DNA of 64,000 nt, taken from contig OX388319.1 of assembly GCA_947579605.1 (NCBI GenBank), positions 1,798,001 through 1,862,000 on the forward strand. The letters run 5' to 3'. The translations under genes and the position numbers were made by a program. Positions within the stretch are counted from its first letter, which is position 1; each line of letters opens with the position of its first letter. Below the pieces are notes generated by a model that was not told where the DNA came from, did no database searches, and saw nothing but the letters and a program-made list of their open reading frames with translations. The stretch is from Athripsodes cinereus. Lineage: Eukaryota > Arthropoda > Insecta > Trichoptera > Leptoceridae. Below are positions 1 to 10,676 of this stretch, piece by piece.

Positions 1-130
1 TTCATTAACATAACATTTCTTGAGTGGAAACTATGTATATAATTACGAGAATATATTAAGTAGAAATAAATAAATATTGCACATTAAATTAAAACAATAT
101 GACAAACAACAAATAAGTGATTGTACTTAC

Positions 131-191
131 TACTGAATAATTCTATTTTATCCTCAAATCCCCAGGACTTTAACAACTCAAAAAGATACAT
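131..191 (-). CDS. Possible first coding exon of a minus-strand gene running off the left edge
   Basis: Reading leftward from ATG at 191-189 there is an open stretch of 20 codons, starting MYLFELLKSWGF and ending just before a consensus donor (GTAAGT at 130-125). The peptide is amphipathic and helix-like, resembling the start of a small SAM-like or transposase-adjacent domain, but I cannot assign a family. The rest of the gene would lie outside the window. There is no supporting acceptor or second exon here, so this may be chance. Confidence 0.22.
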
Positions 192-650
192 AGCTTTGTT
201 TCATTGACACAACACACTAACTTCACGGTCAGGAAAATAATAAATTCACACTTTCTCAATAACAAAAGATTAGAACTTGCAACGCAATATTTTCTTATGA
301 TCGAACACCTTTTGTTGTTTCATGTTTGTATAGGTACATACCGAAAAATGACAGAAAAAACGGAAACGAACTAACAACGTAAGTAAACGGACGTGCCAAC
401 GCATTTTTTACTTTATTGTCTTATATGATAAGATCACTTTTTAAATAGAGTACTACTCTTTAAATCCACTAGCGCCGTACGGATGTTTAGTTAACTAAAA
501 CGTTGGTAAAGGAGCCGAATAATTTCAAAATCTATTAGTAGGTACACACAAAAGATGTTGGTAAGCGCCGAGAAATTTACAGTTACGCAAAATTGAATCA
601 TTGTTTGTGTCTTATTATATCAATAGTAAGGCGAGCAAAATAATTTATTG
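192..650. other. No recognisable gene; AT-rich flank
   Basis: I see no ORF, tRNA-like head or clear repeat boundary. If the 131-191 exon is real, this would be its promoter side. Confidence 0.3.
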
Positions 651-990
651 TTATAGATCAATTGAATTTGGAGATGTACCTTTTCTCAGTGTATCCAGCT
701 CTTCTGCGGACTTTGCTGTCACTGTCCACGCTTCACACCCATAAGTCACTTCTGTCCTAGTTATAGTTTTGTACAGAGTAATTTTTGTTTTCCTGTGGAC
801 ACTTTTGGACTTAAGGACTGGTAGAAGAGAAAAAAATGCTTTGTTTCCTGTTGCTATCCTTCGTTTAATTTCTACGTGGTAATACCTACACACAATATTT
901 CTCTTGCGTCAGCTCATTCTTCTAATATCCTCATTCCTCACTCTCTCTCGCAATGTTTTACCAACCATTCTTCTCGGCGATCGATCTCCA
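651..990 (-). pseudogene. RTE-type LINE reverse transcriptase C-terminal fragment, decayed
   Basis: The minus strand encodes a piece with TLYKTITRTEVTYGCEAWTV, the palm-distal RT segment typical of RTE-like endonuclease/RT proteins. At 905-985 the same strand, in another frame, encodes MVGKTLRERVRNEDIRRMS, the downstream portion of the same kind of protein seen in several better copies here. The frame break, short length and lack of a start mark it as a dead, 5'-truncated copy. Confidence 0.65.
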
Positions 991-1754
991 CAGTATTTAT
1001 ACAAATAATTAAATATGTGAGTGATAGAATGTCACACAGGTGTAGGTATATGTAAAAATTCACTATATTATAACTACCTACATTCAATATATACCTACAT
1101 AGTTCGTTGTTATAAAAAATAGGTAGGTAGGTACTTAATAATATTATCATTACCTGTATGTCTCTAGCTATTGTATGTACCTAGATAATATGTAGGTACG
1201 ATATGCGTGTGTGCTATATTTGCACAGAGCAAAGTATGTAGGTATCTGCGATAAGAGGGCGTAGAGTTCACAACAATGTCATATGACATATTATTATTAT
1301 TGTAATAACTGTGGATTTTGTATGAGTAAGTCGGTAGGGCGAAGTGCCTAACTTCACTATTGAATCAAGAAACTGATTTATCCATACCATCACGCTACTT
1401 ATTTACTGAATAGATAAAAAAAAACATTTGTAAGGCGTTGGTTACAGGAGTCCATAGTGGATATACATGAACGGACTCATGTTGAAATAACTTTATTTTG
1501 ACTCAAACAATATAATATTGCTTATTCGTCAATATTGGATATTTGAGGCATATTTTCACCGTTAGCACCATAGACATACTAAACTTGCAGCGCGGTACAT
1601 TTTTTCGGAATTTTTGTATTCCAACATCGATGACCTTCAAGCATTAGCAATGGATTGTCTAACAACCAACGTCAGTTTAAAACTGGATGCAAATTTGATC
1701 GGCTGAATGACCGATTTTTTTCTTTGAATTACCAATTTGGTATATCTTTGGATT
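991..1754. other. No recognisable gene
   Basis: AT-rich sequence with many TAGGTAC-type words. I see no ORF above background and no clear element ends. Confidence 0.3.
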
Positions 1755-1935
1755 GCGCAATAATTTTATTGCCAGGATAGGAACTCTGCTTTGATTCTGT
1801 TGTTTTTTTTTGATGATGCCTCTTTTTTTTTTGATTTTTTTGGATTTCGTTTATTTTTTTTTCCTGCTGAGATCGCTTTGGCAGAAAGCTATTATGGTCT
1901 GATAGTGCATGATAACATTTTTAAGAAAATAATAA
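1755..1935 (+). repeat. T-rich interspersed repeat, copy 1
   Basis: It begins with TTATTGCCAGGATAG, continues through long T-runs, and ends near CTGCTGAGATCGCTTTGG and AAAGCTATTATGGTCT. The same order of words occurs at about 34,735-34,935, so this is a dispersed element, probably a LINE-derived end. The class is unknown. Confidence 0.5.
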
Positions 1936-2029
1936 TAATGTAATCGCCTGATTTTATGCAAACGACATTTCCCCAACTTTGAAGATGTTTTGGCTTTATG
2001 CTGCGATGATCAAAACACATAAAATTATC

Positions 2030-2335
2030 CATCCATTCCATCACAGCATCTCCTGGAAGTGGGGAAGCCAACAGATCAACTGCATGTAATCATCTTACGT
2101 AAATCTCTAATCATCATCATACGTAGTCATCTTCTTCGTTCTGATAAAAGCTAAGACATTCAAGATGGGTAACATACCTCATCATTGAACTATAGATGAT
2201 AAATGTCTTAATACATGATATTATACGAATACCTGCCTTTTACAGGACGTTCATAAACTTATAGAAAAGAGTGGGAGATCTATCCTTTACCTAACGGTAA
2301 CTCCTTGGGCACCAAATAGAAGACAAAACAAAAAA
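2030..2335 (+). repeat. Interspersed repeat family R1, copy (plus)
   Basis: R1 is my label for a roughly 300-bp repeat present about a dozen times in this window. Its landmarks in order are CCCACAAGTGGGGTAGCCAG, CCAGCTGCATGTAA, ACATTCAGGATGGGTGGCAA, CACCTGCCTTTTACAGGACA and GAGTGGGAGACCAATTC. This copy carries all of them in degraded form. Confidence 0.6.
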
Positions 2336-2384
2336 TATGAACGATGTAGGTACTTACAAATATTTGACTATTCAAATCAATATT

Positions 2385-2625
2385 TCAATTGGTATCCCAC
2401 TCTTTTCCGTTAGTCTTTAAGTGTCCAGTAAAATACGGGTATTCGAAAAAAAACATTTTACATTTGAAATTCAGTATAAAATCAAATGAGGTTTGCCATC
2501 CGTCCTGAATGTCTTGATTTATTGTTGGCACAAAGAGGATGGTTTATATGTTTAATACATGTAGCTGGTCTGCTGGCTACCACACTTATTTGTGAGATAT
2601 GCCATAATGGTATTGTAATATAGTA
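2385..2625 (-). repeat. Repeat family R1, copy (minus)
   Basis: Reverse-complement R1 copy: CCCACTCTTTTCCGTTAGT at the left, then GAGGTTTGCCATCCGTCCTG, and AGCTGGTCTGCTGGCTACC toward the right. Confidence 0.65.
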
Positions 2626-2782
2626 TTGTAATATACTTATTTATTAAATTTGTATTGGTATTGTATTGTAATGGTATTGTATTGGTATTGTAATATAGTA
2701 TTGTAATATACTTATTTATTAAATGTGAGATATGCCATAATGGTATTGAAATATAGTATTGTAATATACTTATTTATTAAAT
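2592..2782. repeat. Short tandem duplication of an AT-rich unit
   Basis: A stretch reading GTGAGATATGCCATAATGGT followed by repeated ATATAGTATTGTAATATACT and TATTTATTAAAT occurs twice, with a partial third copy between. It overlaps the end of the R1 copy and the start of a candidate intron, and looks like local slippage or unequal exchange. Confidence 0.7.
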
Positions 2783-2807
2783 TTTACAAAAAAAACAATA
2801 GATTTAC

Positions 2808-3159
2808 CTCTTTGCTTTGTATTCGTTCTCAGCTGATCAATGATATGAGTCAACCTGATCTCTCTAGATGTCGCCGGACTGGACGCCGACGCTGGACGCT
2901 GGATAACAGCAGGAAGTACTGTAACCCCTGACAGGTTAGACATTACTTCATCACCTACACCAGCCACTGAACCGCTTGGAGAACATGTGGATGCAATATT
3001 ATTTTTTCTATCACCACTTAATTCTAACCTCATCGTATTCACAATGTATTCATACTTTTCCAAGCACTTTTTGACACATAACATTTCAGCACTTTCATCA
3101 TCGTCATCGCTCGATGTAACCACTTCTTTTTTGATATGTTTTGCATCACTATTTTCCAT
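2808..3159 (-). CDS. Candidate first coding exon of an unidentified minus-strand gene
   Basis: ATG at 3159-3157 opens 117 complete codons plus one base, ending at a clean donor (GAG|GTAAAT at 2807). The peptide starts MENSDAKHIKKEVV, has an acidic run (SSDDDDESAE, about residues 16-25), a Cys/Lys-rich helix-like part (LCVKKCLEKYEYIV, about 27-40), a Ser/Gly/Val-rich linker, and a basic end (HIIDQLRTNTKQR). The composition suits a nuclear or regulatory protein, and it is non-repetitive, unlike the LINE fragments around it. I do not recognise the family. Downstream exons would lie at lower coordinates, but I could not find one before the left edge, so the gene is partial at best and could be an orphaned exon. 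Confidence 0.4.
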
Positions 3160-3369
3160 ATTTATTTTGTTTTTAAATTATAATTTTTTTTTTTAATATA
3201 TGAGTTAATAAAAAATAAAAATATTTGCAATTTACTTTGTATTTTTTAAAATCTGTTTTCTAGCCTCTCTGTTTAACCTTACAATAATGGGGACGTCAGT
3301 AAATAAGTGATAATAAAATAGATATATTAATTTTTAGTTATCTATTGAATAAATAAACAAAAAATGTCG

Positions 3370-3590
3370 TGTAGTCCTCCGTAAAAAAGAGGTCTCTCGT
3401 TTTTTTCTGTAAGTTTTCGAGTGTCCTGTATCTGTATGATGCCAGTACCGTACAATTAAGACATTTAATATCTTCAGTTTAACGTTGAAGTATTTTAATG
3501 GCACGGAGAGAACAGCTTACTATTTTATTACGTGTAGTCGGTCCGCCAGCTGCCCCATTTATAGGAGATGCGCGAGATGGTATGAAAATA
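3370..3590 (-). repeat. Repeat family R1, copy (minus), degraded
   Basis: It has TGTAAGTTTTCGAGTGTCCTG at the left, as in other reverse R1 copies, and GGTCCGCCAGCTGCCCCAT plus GGAGATGCGCGAGATGG at the right. Confidence 0.55.
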
Positions 3591-3689
3591 AATAAATAAA
3601 TATATTTAGGTAATATAATATATAATAACCGACTGGAGACGGAATATTATGTAGGTACCTACTTGTTTTAAAAAAAATAATGTAAACTT

Positions 3690-3800
3690 CATCACTCCCC
3701 TTTAACGACACAAGCTTTTAGTAGCTTACTGTGAAAGGTGTGTAAGGTTTTATTTGGGTTTATAACAAAAACCCAGATATATCTTTTGTTTTAAAAAAAG
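3690..3800 (+). repeat. SINE1 tail, head-truncated
   Basis: It matches the 3' part of the tRNA-headed SINE at 10,491-10,676 (ACACAAGCTTTTAG, GTGAAAGGTGT, TTTGGGTTTATAACAAA, CCCAGATATATCTT, A-rich tail) but lacks the tRNA-like head. Confidence 0.65.
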
Positions 3801-3849
3801 GAAGTAGGTAGGTATAACTATTTATTATTCCGTGTGATAATAATAATAA

Positions 3850-4307
3850 TGTATGCAAGCGAAACCTAGACGTGGTTGAAAAAGGATGAGAGTGGAATAA
3901 ATGCTGTGGAGATGCGTTCACTGAAAAGAATGGTTGGTAAAACGTTGCGAGATAGAGTGAGGAATGAGGATATCAGGAGAATGAGCGGATGTGAGAGGAG
4001 TGTTGTGGACAGAATGCGTGTAAACAAGTTGAGATGATTTGGACATGTTGAGCGAATGGAAGATGAAAGAATGACGAAGAGGATGTATTTATCTGAAAGA
4101 AGGGGTGTGAGGAAGCGCGGACGTCCAAGAACCACGTGGCTTGATCACGTGAACCAAATTCTTAAGGACGGGCGCGTGCTGAGTAAGAGAAATCGGCGTG
4201 CATGTATGAGAAACTGGATGAATGTAGAGGAAGCGAAAGAAGTATGTAAGGATAGATCTATATGGCGTTCCGTTCTCTCTGCCTACCCCTCCTGGGACAC
4301 GGCGTGA
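3850..4307 (+). pseudogene. RTE-type LINE RT C-terminal fragment with two in-frame stops
   Basis: A single frame reads through the RTE-family C-terminus: YASET-TWLKKDESGINAVEM, then RMVGKTLRDRVRNEDIRRM, then VDRMRVNKLR-FGHVERM, then KRGRPRTTWLDHVNQILKD and ending SAYPSWDTA-stop. Two conserved Trp codons are now stops (TAG near 3868, TGA near 4036). A short (TATAG)n run follows at 4308-4332, consistent with the microsatellite-like tail of RTE elements. The copy is 5'-truncated and dead. Confidence 0.8.
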
Positions 4308-4487
4308 GGGTATAGTATAGTATAGTATAGTATAATTCCTGACATATTGACAAAACTCCTGATTTTATGCAACGCGTTTTACTTGCAAGCAATTACGTTT
4401 AATAAAAAGTATGAATGAAAAACAGCTATAGGTTGAGGAGTGGATATGAAAGCTCTTGAATTTTTCTGTTTATTTTTTTATGTAGGT

Positions 4488-4765
4488 AGACCATATCTTT
4501 CAATCCATACTATGTATCATGATATTCCCCACAAGTGGAGAAGCCAGCGGACTTGCTGCATGTAATAACAAACATGCAAGTCATCTTGTCCATGCTAATA
4601 AAAGTTAACATATTCAGATTGGACCTCATCGCTGAACCGAAGATGTCGAATGTCTTAAAAGTGACGTTTTACGAAAATCTGCTTTCTACGGGACACTCGA
4701 AAACTTACAGAAAATAGTGGAAGACCGATTATTTGCCGGGGACTTTACGGAAAAACATAGGTTTC
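4488..4765 (+). repeat. Repeat family R1, copy (plus)
   Basis: It carries CCCCACAAGTGGAGAAGCCAG, a GCTGCATGTAATAACA region, CATTCAGATTGGACCTCATC, and GACACTCGAAAACTTACAG followed by GTGGAAGACCGATTATTTGC. Confidence 0.7.
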
Positions 4766-4769
4766 ATAC

Positions 4770-5850
4770 TCTATATATTTATAATAAAACATAGTAAATA
4801 ATGCAACTTAAATTAAGCTAAAAAAAAGATGCAATGTAGATACAAACAAAATATAAAAAAATATTTAATAAGATAAATATTTAGGTAGGTAAACACACTT
4901 CTCATGGTTTATAAAAAATATTTAATTTTTATTTATATTTTATCTTGTCATAAGAACAAGGTAGCCAGCTGAAATCTTTTATTAAAAACAATGCATACCT
5001 ACTCTAAAATATCTCTATTCATCATAATACACAGTATAAAAATTAGTATAATTATTTTTACTTATTAATTTAGCACAAAACTAGTTTTGTTTTAGTCAAA
5101 AATAAATAAATCGAAGTTCAAAATGTTACACATAGTATCTAACACTGATCTTTACCAGAACTAAAAACTTTTTCGTATGCAAAGATTAAAACTTTATAAA
5201 ACTTTCATAGATTCACTCCTGAAAAACAAATTGTAACGAAACACGAACACACCTCCACGTAATTAAGCACAGATTTTATTCAAAATGTAATAATATTGTC
5301 GTAATAGAATCATAATTAATAAATTATTTATGATTAAATATATAGAAGCGTCGGCGTCGATTTTAAACTACTACTAGTGAAACGCGTCGATCGCGGACAT
5401 TTTAGAATGGGAGGTCAACCGTCTGAACATTATATCGCGGAGACATTTTATTTTTAGAGTTGAAAGTTCAAAACTCATCCGCTTTTCGTTTGTGTGCGTT
5501 GATGAGTAACAATATTAGACATATAAATATCTTTGTATATTAGACATATAAATATCTTTGTATATAATTATATGCGCCTACATTATACTATATGGTGTAT
5601 AGTCTAACATGTTTATTGTTGTATTTACTAGGCACTAATCTTCTATTTATTTATTTTACGAATAAACATCTCTTTCGGGCTTAAAGCTCCGTATAAGTCT
5701 GAGAAAAAGAGAATCGTTTAAATACAAGCTTTTGTAATAAAACTCAATCGATAGTTGAATGGTAGGTATTTGGGTTTATGTTATAGAAATTCACGTTGAA
5801 TAATTAAAAGTTTATTTAAAAAAAAAACTTTAAATACTATTTAGATAAAC
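4770..5850. other. No recognisable gene
   Basis: AT-rich. A 27-28-bp block containing ATTAGACATATAAATATC is duplicated in tandem at about 5,514-5,566. Otherwise I see nothing. Confidence 0.3.
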
Positions 5851-5851
5851 T

Positions 5852-6035
5852 ATTTTTTTTTTTTTTAAAAAAGATATATCTGGGTTTTGTTATAAACCCA
5901 AATACAACCTTATACACCTTTCACACTAAGCTAAAAGCTTGTGTCGTGAAAGGGGTCTTTGCCGGCACCTGGGATCGAACCCCGGACCCCTTGTTCACAA
6001 GGCCGAGACTCTACCTCCAGGCTACCGACGAACTC
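5852..6035 (-). repeat. tRNA-headed SINE (SINE1), minus copy
   Basis: On the minus strand a tRNA-like head has an A-box-like TAGCCTGGAGG and a B box GGTTCGATCCC, followed by a body with CACAAGCTTTTAGCTTAGTG and CCCAGATATATC and an A-tail (T-run at 5852-5866 on plus). This order identifies a pol III SINE rather than a tRNA gene; the head does not fold into a full cloverleaf. Confidence 0.8.
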
Positions 6036-6139
6036 TATATTTTTAGTCAACGTTTTTGCCCGCATTCGTGGACATTTTTAAGGGATTATTTTTTTTGATT
6101 TGCCTATATCTTTTTTTATCTATTTTATTAAATGTGAAT

Positions 6140-6430
6140 CGCTTGTGGTGTGGCGCGGAGGTACCTAACACTCTTGCCTTTGAGTCACGAGGTCCCAGGT
6201 TCGATTCCCGGCCAAAGTAAAATGAAAATTGGTCGTTTTCAAATTGTCCTGGGTCTGGTTGTTACATTTTATATGATTGTGTATCTTCGACCGTCTAAAA
6301 AGCGCCGGTGAAAAGGACAGCTTTCATCAGAACCAATGATGTTACTCTGGCGCCGCAGATCGACAGACAACCTATTTCACGTCATAAGATCTGCAGCGCC
6401 AGAAGCCCTGTCATGAATTTTAACAATATG
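6140..6430 (+). repeat. Second tRNA-headed SINE family (SINE2)
   Basis: The head has TGGCGCGGAGGTA as an A-box-like word and GGTTCGATTCC as the B box. The body that follows includes GGTCGTTTTCAAATTGTCC, AGCGCCGGTGAAAAGGACAG and GATCTGCAGCGCCAGAAG. The body is unrelated to SINE1. Confidence 0.65.
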
Positions 6431-6904
6431 CCAGATTTCGATCGCAAGTCACTCAAATAACACATAGGGTTTCTATGATGGTTCGAATTTTTAAATACGA
6501 AGCATCTTTATAAAATCATACATAGATGTTTTCATGAAACAATGATTCTATTAATAGATATATGAAGATAACTACTGTGATTGTGAAATAGTATATATAC
6601 TAAACTTATGTAGATGCTAATGTGTATCTACAAAATTACAGTGATGTTAATAGCAGTGGCGTATTTAAAGTTTTTACACTGGGTAAGTCCATCCTCAATA
6701 ATTAATAGGTAGGTACAAATAAGCCATTTACTAAATATAAAACATATTTGATATCAATAGAACACTGTTCACTTTTCAGAATTGATTTAATAATACTCGA
6801 GCACTTTCGTCAAGTTAGCTTGACATTTCCAAGAGAACTAATACAAGATTTTTTTCTCAAAGTCACATGCAACAACAATTTTTTTATGTCATCATCATCT
6901 CTGT

Positions 6905-7346
6905 CGGTCCCTCAATCCTGAGGATCGTGACCATCATGCCTCGTCCTGTAAACCATCTGTCTCCATGTTGAGCGATCCTCCGCCATGTGTAAGGCCCCGT
7001 GAAGTGAGCTCTGTGTGGCCTCCTTAATTTGGTCGCTCCATCTTATTGTCACTCTGCCCCTTCCCCTCCTCCCTTCTACAACCCCAGTCATTATTATCTT
7101 TTCCAGGTTGTCATGCTCTCTTCTTGCAATGTGCCCGAAATATCGCAACGTGCGCTGACTGCAAATCGTTGAGAGTCGCACCGAAATGTTAAGCTCCCTG
7201 AGGATGGACTCATTGGTCCTGTGTTCGGTCCAATGCACTCGGAGCAATTTCCTCCAGCACCACATCTCAAACGCATCGATCCTCGTGCGTTCGCTAGCTC
7301 GCAACGTCCACGTTTCAGCTCCGAATAAAAATATGCTGAATACCAA
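6905..7346 (-). pseudogene. LINE RT C-terminal fragment, second family
   Basis: One open frame of 144 residues has LFGAETWTLRASERTRIDAF, FEMWCWRKLLRVHWTEHRTN, RTLRYFGHIARREHDNLEK and GRRGRGRVTIRWSDQIKEAT. These are C-terminal landmarks of RTE-like endonuclease/RT proteins (ETWT, FEMWCWR.L..HWTE, GHI.R, RGRG). RT catalytic motifs (FADD) are absent, so it is a 5'-truncated fragment, although the frame is still intact. Confidence 0.75.
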
Positions 7347-7389
7347 CGTCTTGACCAGTCTTATCTTTGTGTTTTATGTAGGTACTTAA

Positions 7390-8800
7390 AAATAGTAAAG
7401 AAGGGGTAAGGAAGTAGGAGGAGTTAAGACAATGGTGGACGAGTAATTGGTTTTAACAATATGGTGATGAAAGGGGTATTTGAATATTGACAATATTTTT
7501 ATGTATTTCCAATGTTTCCAAAGAAATTAGTTTTCTATACCGGCTTTCTGAATGTAGGACACTTAACACTATTATTAAATCAATATTGAAAAGTAAACAG
7601 TGTTTTATTGATATCAAATATGTTTAAAATGTCTTTTCACAATGTGAACATACAAACTCTAGATCATTTAAATCCACACATAAATATTTGAGTCGGTTCG
7701 TATGTGCGTATGTCCTCAATGGACTCTGAAATAAGGAAAAACAGAAGTAAAATAATACACTCTATACGAGGTCTCATCTCCTGGGCAGGTTTAAGGCTAA
7801 AAACATTTTAAATATCTTATGTCTTGATAAAGATATTACAATTTTAATGAGATTCCCATACATTCGCTTGACAAAATTGCCAAGCGAATGTATGAAAATC
7901 CAATATTTATAGTCAAACATTTTTCATTGTATTGAATTAATTTCAAAATGGATGTAACAATAAATAAAACAATACTGAAACTAAATAATTAGGGACTGTT
8001 TACATAATGAAACATTGTGATTGCTGATGACAAAAAATCCTGAATTATGAGAATAAAAATATTTTTGACATTTTGAGCTATTTTCATAATGGAGGATATT
8101 ATGAGACCATAGAAATCCATACTGTAGAATAAGAATAGTATTATGTAAAAAATCCATAAACAATGTTAATATTGATTTTTTGTATAAATAAAAACAAAAG
8201 TACCTCGGTACTAGCCATAAGAACCTATTTATTTTCGCCTAATATTTTTCTTTACTTTTCATGGCAAATCACTTGAAGATTTATGTAGGTACTACAAACT
8301 AAATATACCAGTTTTAACCCATGTATTTGCACGGTTTTTGTTTATTTAAACCCGAGCAATGCCGGGTTACAAAAGCTTGTATAAAATATTTGAGAATCTA
8401 AGATTAAAGCAATAGTTCCATTTCCCATTGAAAGTTCTATTATGATAGTAATACTGTAAGGTTTGATTCTATATTATCTACTACATGTTTTTTGTATTAT
8501 GGTCACTCATCCAAGAATTGACAGCGCACAATGTCGTTTAACTCGAGTGATCGGATGAGGACCGGTCCATGCAATATTACAATTTAGGTATGTTATCTAA
8601 GGAATATTTCGAAAACCCGGGATTAATTTTTTCCTTATTCTCGCTATATACCATCTAGACAGACTCTAGCTAAATTATCATAGTATCAATAAACATGAGC
8701 GAGCATTAGTCAAATGCTGTGCAACGAGCGAGACAAAAACATAAGCTTCGAATGATACCTACAACGCGTTTGATGAAATAAATAATAATCTAGCACGGTT
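7390..8800. other. No recognisable gene
   Basis: AT-rich. The 7,555-7,620 part has AAGTAAACAGTGTTTTATTG, a word also seen at foldback ends elsewhere here. At 7,862-7,890 CATTCGCTTGACAAAATTGC is followed by its inverse. I see no coding signal. Confidence 0.3.
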
Positions 8801-8805
8801 CGACT

Positions 8806-9201
8806 TAGTGATGTGAGTAGAGAAAATTCTCCGGAGAAATTTCTCGAGAACGAGAAATTTCTCCGAGAATTTCTCCTCTGATTGAAGAGAAATTTCTCTG
8901 ATTTTTTCCCATGGGGATTCCCCTATTATTTATTGGCGATAATGCGGCGGAATTCCCCTACAAAATATATGAAAAAATATCCGGTATTGACTAACTTTAA
9001 TTGTAGCAATATTGGTGATAAATTGTCTCAACATTTGTACATTGTTATTGATTGATTGAATAAAGTACTGATTTATTATTATTTTACTGTTAAATAAAAA
9101 AAATAAAAAAATCTCGGTAAATTCTCTACTTCGAGAAATTTACCGAGAAATTTCTCGGTAAATTTCTCCAAAAATTATTTCTTGAGAATTCCACAACACT
9201 A
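8806..9201. mobile_element. hAT-like non-autonomous element E1 (GAGAAATTTCTC arrays)
   Basis: It is flanked by a perfect 8-bp target duplication GTTCGACT (8798-8805 and 9202-9209). Ends read TAGTGATGTGAG and CCACAACACTA, an imperfect terminal inverted repeat of the TAGTG type. Arrays of GAGAAATTTCTC and AAATTTACCGAG-like words fill 8,820-8,905 and 9,110-9,175. The middle holds GGGATTCCCCTATT, CGGCGGAATTCCCC and ATATCCGGTATTGAC. No transposase ORF is present. Confidence 0.8.
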
Positions 9202-9299
9202 GTTCGACTGCATAATATTATAGCGAGTGTTGCATGATGGCTTCAACGGCATCGCATCGAATTCACCAATGAAATTCACTCACTTAAGAAAGGTTAGAA

Positions 9300-9770
9300 T
9301 CCCCTAATATTGATCTAAGCGTGAGGAAGAATCTCACTAAAGCCTTTGTGTGGAGCATTCTGCTATATGGATGCGAGACGTGGACCATCAGTAAGAGGGA
9401 AAGCGGACGGTTAGCGGCATTTGAAATGTGGTGTTATAGACGCATGCTGAAGATTCATTGGTCGGAACACGTCGAAAACGAAGAAGTGTTAACCAGGGTT
9501 GGCGAAAAAAGGCAACTCCTCAAAAGAATCTGCCAACAACGAGCTAATTGGATTGGCCACAACATCAGGCACCCAGGACTGCTCATCGCAATCGCAGAGG
9601 GCAGGACCGAAGGCACAAATGGCAGAGGTCGACCGAGAGACGCCTATATGGACCAACTGAAGAGGGACATGAGCTGTGGCTCATATATGGAGTTGAAGAG
9701 ACTGGCTGAGAATAGGGAGGAGTGGAGAAATAAGTCAAAACTCGTTGCAGACCAATCCAATGGATTGTAA
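9300..9770 (+). pseudogene. RTE-type LINE RT C-terminal fragment, third family
   Basis: An open frame of 149 residues starts at 9321. It contains ILLYGCETWTISKRESGRL, FEMWCYRRMLKIHWSEHVE, KRQLLKRICQQRANWIGHN and RGRPRDAYMDQLKRDMS, ending near DQSNGL-stop. It is the thumb/C-terminal part of an RTE-like ORF without the catalytic FADD region. Related copies lie at 44,480-44,790, 57,900-58,126 and 58,640-59,000. Confidence 0.78.
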
Positions 9771-9784
9771 CTCATTATATATAT

Positions 9785-9926
9785 ACACGGTGCGCGCAAT
9801 ATTAAAAATAATCAAATTGTTAATAACATGTAATCAAATTTCAATCATTTTGCGCAATACACGGTGCGCGCAATATTAAAAATAATCAAATTGTTAATCA
9901 CATGTAATCAAATTTCAATCATTTTT
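9785..9926. repeat. Tandem pair of a 74-bp unit
   Basis: ACACGGTGCGCGCAATATTA starts at 9785 and again at 9859, with the following sequence nearly identical through TCAAATTTCAATCATTTT. The second copy is slightly shortened at its right end. Confidence 0.9.
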
Positions 9927-10490
9927 AAGCCTGAAAACCTTAGGCCAAGCCCAGCTTTTATGGCTTGTATAGAAGACCCGTTACTGGTTAAAATGGGTAT
10001 GCATAGACACATATTACATATAGATATCATCATACACCGTTTTCCTTCAACTTACATATTATTCCAACGACTTGAGATCAGAGGTATGTGGTATAAAATA
10101 GGGATGAAGTAATATTAATCACACTAATAAATATTACTGAATTACCTAATTTTTACTCAATCTTCTTCCCCACAATTAGCTACATTAGAATTGCTGCATG
10201 CACCCTCTGAGAAAAGGTGTTATACTGTGGACAGTAATAAAATAGTAAATCATACAACAAACAATAAATGTTTCAACACTAGTGTCATGTTGAGCCTCCC
10301 GTCAGACACCAACAGAGAAGACTACTCTGTCTTTGCCTCATCGTCTCATCTCCGGTTGCGGGACGCACCAGCTAGAAATTCACACCCTTCCAGAATATAC
10401 CTACCACAGCTGTAGGCGAAACTTCGGATGAATTTCTGACCACCACGGTCACAATCATAGCCTGTAAAAAGTAAGTAGGTACTTAAATTG
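9927..10490. other. No confident gene
   Basis: Two short plus ORFs (9864-10112, 10191-10415) show no recognisable motif and no flanking splice sites that I can defend. I leave them unannotated. Confidence 0.3.
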
Positions 10491-10676
10491 AGTTCGTCGG
10501 TAGCCTGGAGGTAGAGTCTGGGCCTTCAGAACAAGGGGTCCGTGGTTCGATACCAGGTGCCGGCAAACTCCCCTTTCACGGCACAAGCTTTTAGCTTAGT
10601 GTGAAAGGTGTATAAGGTTGTATTTGGGTTTATAACAAACCCAGATATATCTTAAAAAAAAAAAGAAAAAAAAAAT
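10491..10676 (+). repeat. tRNA-headed SINE (SINE1), plus copy
   Basis: The clearest SINE1 copy: A-box-like TAGCCTGGAGG at 10502-10512, B box GGTTCGATACC at 10545-10555, then GCCGGCAAACTCCCCTTTCA, CACAAGCTTTTAGCTTAGTG, TTTGGGTTTATAACAAACCC and an A-rich tail to about 10,675. Confidence 0.82.

Noticed and set aside
5940..6035. tRNA gene
   Set aside because: A/B-box-like words are present but the cloverleaf and acceptor stem fail, and the same head plus body recurs at 10,491 and 26,022; it is a SINE head.
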